From Geomonas sp. Red32 (GTDB lineage: Bacteria; Desulfobacterota; Desulfuromonadia; Geobacterales; Geobacteraceae): a DNA stretch of 64,000 nucleotides. The notes below the pieces were generated by a model, which saw only the letters and a list, made by a program, of their open reading frames with translations, was not told the DNA's origin and searched no databases. Location of the stretch: the NCBI RefSeq assembly GCF_023652955.1, contig NZ_JAKLOY010000002.1, positions 186,001 through 250,000 of the forward strand, written 5' to 3'. Both the position numbers and the translations under genes were made by a program. Each line of letters starts with the position of its first letter. The stretch's first letter is position 1. Below are positions 60,601-64,000 of this stretch, piece after piece.

Positions 60601-62016
60601 CAGGGAGCGATGGAGCTCGTGCTGGCCGAGGTCCGCCGCTCGCGCGGGACCATCCGCGGCATCGTCCACGGCGCCGGCGTACTTGCCGACCGGCTGATCG
60701 TCGACAAGTCGATCGAGCAGTTCGAGCAGGTCTACGGCACCAAGGTTCATGGCCTGAGGTCTCTCCTCAATGCCACCCGCACCGACGAGTTGCGCTTCAT
60801 CGCCCTCTTCTCCTCCAGCACCGGCCGCTTCGGCCGCGTCGGCCAGGTCGATTACGCCGTGGCCAACGAGGTACTGAACAAGGTCGCCCAGCGCGAAGCC
60901 CGGCGCCGTGAAAATTGCCGCGCCGTCAGCATCAACTGGGGCCCCTGGGACGGCGGCATGGTCACCCCCGCCCTCAAAAAGGTCTTCGCAGGCGAAGGGA
61001 TCGGCGTGATCGATCTCGCCGAAGGGGGCGCCTTCCTGGCCCGCGAGATTGCAGCCACTGGCGCCCCGGTCGAGATCGTGGCCCTGGCAGGACTCGGTCT
61101 CCCCGAGAGCGCCGCGGCACCCGCCAAGCCGCAGGTTCTTCATGAAGCATTCGGCCTTACCCTCACCGTCTCGGATTACCCGTTCCTCCGCTCCCACGTC
61201 TTGGACGGCAAGGCGGTCCTCCCGATGGCCATCATCGTGGAATGGCTCGCCCACGGCGCCCTCCACGGCAACCCCGGCTTCCGTTTCCACGGCTTCAACG
61301 ATCTCCGGATCTGCAAAGGGGTGGTCTTCGAGAACAACACCGGCTTCAAGCTGAGTGTGATGGCGGGCCGCGCCGAGAAACGCGAGTCCTTCCACCTGGT
61401 TCCGGTCGAGCTCTGCAGCGAGGGGGCCAACGGCAAGACGGTGCTCCACGCCCGGGCCGAGATCGTGCTGGCCACCAAGCACCCGGAAGGGATCAGGTCC
61501 ATCACCGAGATCCCCAGCACTCCCTACACGCCGGAAAACGGGGTGATCTACAACCGCGAACGCCTTTTCCACGGCCCGGATCTGCACGGCATCGAGCAGG
61601 TCGACGGCTGCTCCGCCAAGGGGATCGCCGCCATCGTCAAGAAGGCTCCGGCCCCGGGCAACTGGATCAAGCATCCGCTGAGAAGCGCCTGGCTGACCGA
61701 TCCGCTGGTGATCGACAGCGCCTTCCAGATGATGATCCTCTGGAGCTTCGAGCGTTTCGGTGCCGGGTCCCTCCCCTGCTTCGCCGGCCGCTACCGGCAG
61801 TTCCAGGAAAGCTTCCCGCGCGAAGGGGTCCAGGTGGTCATCCGCGTCACCTCGGAAAGCGCCCACGGTGCCACCGCCGACATGGAATTCCTCGACCGCC
61901 ACAACGGCAAGCTGGTGGCGCGCCTCGAAGGATATGAGTGTGTGATCGATCCATCGCTCAAGCAGGCATTCCAGCGTAACAAGTTGCAGCCGGTTTCCGT
62001 GATGGGGGCCGCCTGA
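54604..62016 (+). CDS. pfaA: PfaA-type multidomain synthase: KS-AT-5xACP-KR-DH
   Basis: A 2470-residue iterative type I polyketide/fatty-acid synthase. Ketosynthase at about 12-460 (Cys216 in DAACGSSLA, EAHGTGTK, GHTKAAAGAA). Acyltransferase at about 580-890 (GQGSQYTG, Ser679 in GHSYGELT). Ala/Pro linker and helix at about 920-1145. Five carriers with phosphopantetheine Ser at 1182, 1287, 1382, 1486 and 1595, each in DLGIDSIKRVEIL. Ketoreductase at about 1890-2150 (ITGGGRGVTAAAA, SSSTGRFGRVGQVDYAVAN). C-terminal dehydratase-like region at about 2190-2460 (FLRSHVLDGKAVLPMA). It starts at one of two adjacent TTG codons overlapping pfaD. Carriers 1-2 and 3-5 form two sequence subgroups. The product is unknown. 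Confidence 0.95.
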   Translation: MLKTDEIKPAARKGNELAIIGIGCLFPKAEDRTGYWANIAEGIDAITEVPDTHWAVEDYFDQDQKSPDRTYGRRGGFLSPVDFNPMEFNIPPNVLEAIDSSQLLGLVAAGQALKDAGYGPDRTFDKARASVILGVTGTLELVIPLGARLGHPIWRSALKDAGVDEAVAKDVVERIADSYVSWQENSFPGLLGNVVAGRISKNFDLGGTNCVVDAACGSSLAALNLAALELTSGKSDIVVTGGIDTFNDIFMYMCFSKTPALSPAGNAKPFDVSADGTILGEGLGLVVLKRLADAERDGDRVYAVVTGIGSSSDGKGDAIYAPSASGQKNALVSAYAAAGVTPDSISMIEAHGTGTKVGDAVEISALREVYGKADKPWCALGSVKSQIGHTKAAAGAAGLIKAAMALHHKVIPPTIKVQTPQKEVVAGNSPFYIPTQKRPWFPRPGIPRRAAVSAFGFGGSNFHLVLEEFRAEKNVADWDGHSQIIPLSGATPAVLSSALGQLESVASSWNALRDLAATLRKNFDPAAPCRLAIAAERNKTNLAAIVKNARAMLEKNPKGAWQTPDGAFYACGANSGKLGVVFPGQGSQYTGMLNDLCCRFPQVMSSVVNANDGFLAENGAFLSDLIYPISAFDAETRNRQEEELRSTEAAQPAIGATSLGALRLVQDFGIVPAAVAGHSYGELTALCAAGKIGEESLHALSRLRGRLMGEGKGDKGSMLAVAAPLAKVSEVIKEEKLDLVIANKNAPTQAVLSGKTEEIVRAKDVFTARGMTCKQLPVAAAFHSALVADAAKPFLAALEKVEIKKGEIPVYANTTAAEYPADQAAAKALLAGQLAKPVEFVAEIEAMYQAGITTFVEVGPGNRLSGLVQAILGDRPHQAIAIDSSSGKRAGIADLARALSQLAAAGFPVKLAAWDEGHVPAVAGKKKLMTVPISGANYVKPKAKKPPVQRPAVTAQVAAPAAAPAAQPTAGIQPALAAQAAPAAPQVATASQAFANSSQPQAVRPVAAQVPPTVLSETLRMTRESMAILQRMQEDTAQLHRRFLEGQETAAKTFQTLLEQQQRIISSGVAAYPAALSFASAPAAAPMQAPITASPAPVAAQQAPAQAQARQASVAPAAQAAPVAAPVAAVIAPAPAPMAATPAAGPSKVTETLLAVVSEKTGYPVEMLELDMGMDSDLGIDSIKRVEILSALQERLPGSPVIGPEHLGTLRTLGDIAGHLSAGMASAPHSHPVSPLEGAGTIGAAAASAPAAQVTETLLAVVSEKTGYPVEMLELDMGMDSDLGIDSIKRVEILSALQERLPGSPVIGPEHLGTLRTLGDIAGHLAKGGGLQGTQGTKGTQGSVVSFDVTAVLLEVVSEKTGYPVDMLELEMGMDSDLGIDSIKRVEILSTLQERLPGSPTIGPEHLGTLRTLGDIAGHLANGVGRQGTQGTQGTQGTQGTQGTQGCLESSDVAAVLLEVVSEKTGYPVDMLELEMGMDSDLGIDSIKRVEILSTLQERLPGSPTIGPEHLGTLRTLGDIAGHLSAGMASVPHPHPVGEGTILPAAGASSATQAGLIQGQDVAAVLLEVVSEKTGYPVDMLELEMGMDSDLGIDSIKRVEILSTLQERLPGSPNIGPEHLGTLRTLGDIASFLDGATAGAPQAAPAPAAQQPSAPEQAATVASKVEPAKAAKAEPAIVHPIERSTVVPAALTEEDDADAITLANDSEIWVTDDQSPFTAELCSILLEHGCTVRKIDPANAHQTVPTGKLSGLIVSAPVSGTDDLFLKNAFQLLKNASEALIQTGKDEEDAVFVTVSRLDGAFGFGDEASLKDPLSGGLAGLAKTAAREWPEVSCKAIDLGAFPHQSAAASAVVLELLRRGPVEVGLSPAGRVGLKTEILAETSAPETPAVETGDVVVITGGGRGVTAAAALALAEQYHPFLVLLGRSPEPEEEPAWLVPLTEESEIKRAIMQQATGKLHPREIEERYRAVSAARELRDTLSKISATGTEVIYRSVDIRDQGAMELVLAEVRRSRGTIRGIVHGAGVLADRLIVDKSIEQFEQVYGTKVHGLRSLLNATRTDELRFIALFSSSTGRFGRVGQVDYAVANEVLNKVAQREARRRENCRAVSINWGPWDGGMVTPALKKVFAGEGIGVIDLAEGGAFLAREIAATGAPVEIVALAGLGLPESAAAPAKPQVLHEAFGLTLTVSDYPFLRSHVLDGKAVLPMAIIVEWLAHGALHGNPGFRFHGFNDLRICKGVVFENNTGFKLSVMAGRAEKRESFHLVPVELCSEGANGKTVLHARAEIVLATKHPEGIRSITEIPSTPYTPENGVIYNRERLFHGPDLHGIEQVDGCSAKGIAAIVKKAPAPGNWIKHPLRSAWLTDPLVIDSAFQMMILWSFERFGAGSLPCFAGRYRQFQESFPREGVQVVIRVTSESAHGATADMEFLDRHNGKLVARLEGYECVIDPSLKQAFQRNKLQPVSVMGAA
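58281..58326 (+). repeat. Family A palindromic repeat inside pfaA (ACP1-ACP2 linker)
   Basis: GGCACC, CCATTCTCACCCTGTCTCTC, CCCTTGAAGGGGCT, GGTACC: a near-complete copy of the intergenic family A, read in frame as APHSHPVSPLEGAGT. Confidence 0.8.
58597..58630 (+). repeat. 9-bp microsatellite in the ACP2-ACP3 linker
   Basis: CAAGGGACT followed by variant copies (CAAGGGACC, AAAGGGACC, CAAGGGA), encoding QGTQGTKGTQG. Confidence 0.85.
58882..58941 (+). repeat. 9-bp microsatellite in the ACP3-ACP4 linker
   Basis: Six full CAAGGGACT copies (the fifth with CC instead of CT) plus six bases, encoding (QGT)6QG. Copy changes of 9 bp keep the reading frame. Confidence 0.9.
59193..59226 (+). repeat. Shortened family A repeat inside pfaA (ACP4-ACP5 linker)
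   Basis: GGTACC, CCATCCTCACCCTGTC, then GGGGAG, GGTACC. The 5' half of the element is intact but the inner C run and loop are missing. Read as VPHPHPVGEGT. Confidence 0.75.
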
Positions 62017-62018
62017 GC

Positions 62019-64000
62019 ATGAAAGAGCAGTCCCCCTCGGTTGCCATCGTCGGGATCGGCGGGATTTTCCCCGGCGCTCCCGACCTCACCACGTTCTGGG
62101 AAAACATCCGTTCCGCCAAAAGTGCCGCCAGGGAAGTCCCCGAGGGTAGATGGCAGATCTCCGCCGATACCGCCTTCGATCCCGAGCCCGGCAAGCCTGA
62201 CCACGTCTACTCGCGCCGCGGCTGCTTCGTCGAGGAACTGCCGCCGCTCTCTGAGCTCGACGGCCTCTTCATCGACCAGCCCCAGATCTCCCGGCTCGAC
62301 CCAGCGTTCCGGCTCCTCCTGCACGCAGGGAAGCGCGCGTTTGGGAGCGCGGTCACCAAGCCGGTCGATCTCTCCCGGGTCGGCGTCATCATCGGCAACC
62401 TCGCCCTCCCCAGCGAAAAATCCGCCGAAATCACCCGCGCGCTCCTCGGCCGCACCTTCGAGGAAAAGCTCATCGGCAAGGCCATCGAGACCGCCGCCAC
62501 CGAGCCCCTCAACCGCTACGTTGCCGGGCTCCCGGCGGGCCTTCTGGCTGCCGCCCTCGGGCTTGGCGGCGGAGCCTTCACGCTCGACGCCGCCTGCGCC
62601 TCCTCCCTCTACGCCATCAAGCTTGCCGTGGACGAGCTGACCTCCGGCCGGGCCGACGCCATGCTGACCGGCGGACTCTCCCGCCCCGATCCCCTCTTCA
62701 CCCAGATGGGCTTCTCACAGCTGCGGGCGCTCTCCAAGCGCGGCATCTGCGCTCCGTTCGACGCCACCGGCGACGGTCTCGTGGTCGGCGAAGGGGCCGG
62801 TATCTTCGTGCTGAAGCGGACCCAGGACGCTCTCAAGCACGGCGACAAGATCTACGGGATCATCCGCGGCGTAGGCGTTTCGAACGATGTCGGGGGAAGC
62901 CTCCTGGCACCGCTTTCGGACGGGCAGCTGCGCGCCATGCGCGGCGCCTACGCGAAGGCGGGATGGGCGCCGCAGGACGTCGACCTCATCGAGTGCCACG
63001 CGACCGGCACGCCGGTCGGGGACGCCACCGAGGTCGCGAGCCTCAAGGAACTTTGGGGAGCCGCACCGGGATCGGAAAAGTGCTGCGTGATCGGCTCGGT
63101 CAAGTCCAACATCGGCCATCTCCTCACCGCCGCCGGATCGGCTGCCCTCACCAAGGTACTTTTAGCCATGGCCGAGGAAACCCTCCCCCCGACGGCCAAC
63201 TTCGCACAGGCTCCCGCCAACTTCGGGCTGGAACAGAGCCCGTTCGGCGTGCTCAAGTCTCCGGCGCCGTGGATCCGCCGCGGAGACGGGATCCCGCGCA
63301 GGGCCGGGGTCAGCGCCTTCGGGTTTGGCGGGATCAATGCACACCTGCTCGTTGAGGAGTGGGTTGGGCAGGAGGAGTTGGAGGAGGTTGACGCGGCGGT
63401 TGGGGCCCACGTCGACTCCAAGGCAAATCCCCCCTGCCCCCCCTTCGCAAAAGGGGGAACCTCTGGCCAGACGGGGGGCGATGATATCGCTATCGTCGGG
63501 CTGGATGCGCGGTTTGGGAAGTGGCAGTCGCTTGCTTCGTTCCAGGCGCATGTGCTCGGGGGAGACCAGGAGAGTAAACCGGGACGGCCGACGGATTGGT
63601 GGGGCGCGGAGAAGAGCGAATGGTTTGCTCAGGACGGGCTGTCGTCTACCCCGTTTGCGGGCTATTTCGTGGACGGCTTTTCGGTGCCGCTCAATCAGTT
63701 CCGCATTCCGCCGCGCGAGATGGAGGAGATGCTGCCGCAGCAGCTTCTGATGCTGCAATCGGCGGCGGCGGCCATCGGCGATGCGAAGCTGGATCGTTCG
63801 GAGAACCTGCGCGCCGGGGTCTTCGTCGGGATCGCTCTCGACCTCAACAGCACCAACTTCAGCTTCCGGTGGTCCATCGCGGAGAAGGCGCGGATTTGGG
63901 CCAAGGAGCTCGGCCTCGACTTGAACGACGAGCAGCTCGCCGCCTGGATCCAGGAATTGCGCGAAAAGAGCGGCCCCGCACTTACCGCCAACCGGACCAT
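62019..64000 (+). CDS. pfaC: PfaC-like synthase subunit (KS-KS/CLF), 3' end outside window
   Basis: The frame from ATG 62019 is open to the window edge (660 codons). Residues 1-455 are a ketosynthase with the full Cys-His-His set: C193 in DAACASSLYA, H327 in ECHATGTPVGD, H367 in SNIGHLLTAAGS. A linker (about 456-487) contains an in-frame palindromic repeat. A second ketosynthase-like domain starts at about 488 (DIAIVGLDARFG), as expected for the chain-length-factor partner in PfaC; its active-site region is not visible. It starts two bases after the pfaA stop. Further PfaC domains (dehydratases) would lie beyond 64000. A PfaB-like identity is less likely. Confidence 0.85.
   Translation, partial: MKEQSPSVAIVGIGGIFPGAPDLTTFWENIRSAKSAAREVPEGRWQISADTAFDPEPGKPDHVYSRRGCFVEELPPLSELDGLFIDQPQISRLDPAFRLLLHAGKRAFGSAVTKPVDLSRVGVIIGNLALPSEKSAEITRALLGRTFEEKLIGKAIETAATEPLNRYVAGLPAGLLAAALGLGGGAFTLDAACASSLYAIKLAVDELTSGRADAMLTGGLSRPDPLFTQMGFSQLRALSKRGICAPFDATGDGLVVGEGAGIFVLKRTQDALKHGDKIYGIIRGVGVSNDVGGSLLAPLSDGQLRAMRGAYAKAGWAPQDVDLIECHATGTPVGDATEVASLKELWGAAPGSEKCCVIGSVKSNIGHLLTAAGSAALTKVLLAMAEETLPPTANFAQAPANFGLEQSPFGVLKSPAPWIRRGDGIPRRAGVSAFGFGGINAHLLVEEWVGQEELEEVDAAVGAHVDSKANPPCPPFAKGGTSGQTGGDDIAIVGLDARFGKWQSLASFQAHVLGGDQESKPGRPTDWWGAEKSEWFAQDGLSSTPFAGYFVDGFSVPLNQFRIPPREMEEMLPQQLLMLQSAAAAIGDAKLDRSENLRAGVFVGIALDLNSTNFSFRWSIAEKARIWAKELGLDLNDEQLAAWIQELREKSGPALTANRT
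63425..63460 (+). repeat. Family B palindromic repeat inside the pfaC-like gene
   Basis: AAATCCCCCCTGCCCCCCC then TTCGCAAAAGGGGGAAC, the reverse-orientation match of the intergenic copy at 8681-8717. It is 36 bp (12 codons) and read as NPPCPPFAKGG in the linker between the two ketosynthase-like domains. Confidence 0.85.

Noticed and set aside
54604..62016. Assembly artefact creating the five ACPs
   Set aside because: The copies differ by many synonymous and some amino-acid changes and have distinct linkers, so they are not a simple duplicated read. Exact copy number still deserves long-read confirmation.
63425..63460. Frameshift or pseudogene in the pfaC-like gene at the repeat
   Set aside because: The repeat is exactly 36 bp, and the frame translates cleanly from ATG 62019 to the window end with normal ketosynthase motifs on both sides.
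1..64000. Insertion sequences, prophage or integrative element boundaries
   Set aside because: No transposase, integrase or recombinase gene and no flanking tRNA or long direct repeats were found; the short palindromic repeats encode no enzyme.

Overview
The window reads as chromosomal DNA of a Geobacter-like member of the Desulfuromonadales. This is inference: GC-rich coding sequence, dense two-component and c-di-GMP signalling, a bioB-bioD-bioA operon, a pfa-type lipid synthase, and dispersed C/G-tract palindromic repeats between genes. No rRNA, tRNA, CRISPR array, insertion sequence or prophage gene was recognised.

Layout. 0-6.6 kb (minus strand): end of a secreted protein, a Ppx/GppA phosphatase overlapping a Na/Pi cotransporter with a PhoU-like tail, an HU/IHF protein, a TPR protein, a 23S rRNA uridine methyltransferase and a small unknown protein. 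6.8-13.8 kb (plus): infA, efp-epmA, then bioB, bioD and bioA behind a candidate BirA operator, and a TatD-radical SAM fusion. 13.9-24.4 kb: a large DUF748/AsmA-like protein whose end overlaps a convergent sensor kinase, a diguanylate cyclase, a methyltransferase, a FadL-type porin and a 123-bp tandem repeat array. 24.4-31.2 kb: mixed small genes (DUF815 ATPase, secreted protein, transglutaminase, LysR regulator, GGQ release-factor-like protein, flavin reductase, ADP-ribosylglycohydrolase, ACP phosphodiesterase).

31.3-46.3 kb is a minus-strand signalling island of eight genes: five histidine kinases, one receiver protein, one REC-PAS-GGDEF-EAL protein and one PilZ protein. Several genes are separated by 1 bp or overlap by 4 bp. 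Its parts look like products of duplication: two near-identical REC-PAS front ends, three kinase cores with the same HQWRQP H-box, and an N-terminal sensor also found in the kinase at 17.6-19.7 kb. 46.5-52.8 kb carries an alkyladenine glycosylase, a lipoprotein, a universal stress protein, a 58-residue rubredoxin, and an ABC ATPase/permease/GDSL esterase set arranged like ybbA-ybbP-tesA.

52.9-64 kb is the most notable part: a pfa-type polyketide/fatty-acid synthase in the order PfaD (enoyl reductase), PfaA (KS-AT-5xACP-KR-DH), PfaC-like (KS-KS/CLF, cut by the window edge). Its five carrier domains are nearly identical. The linkers between domains contain copies of the same palindromic repeats that lie between genes elsewhere in the window, kept in frame, plus a 9-bp in-frame microsatellite. 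Together they suggest an actively duplicating secondary-lipid megasynthase whose product cannot be read from the sequence.
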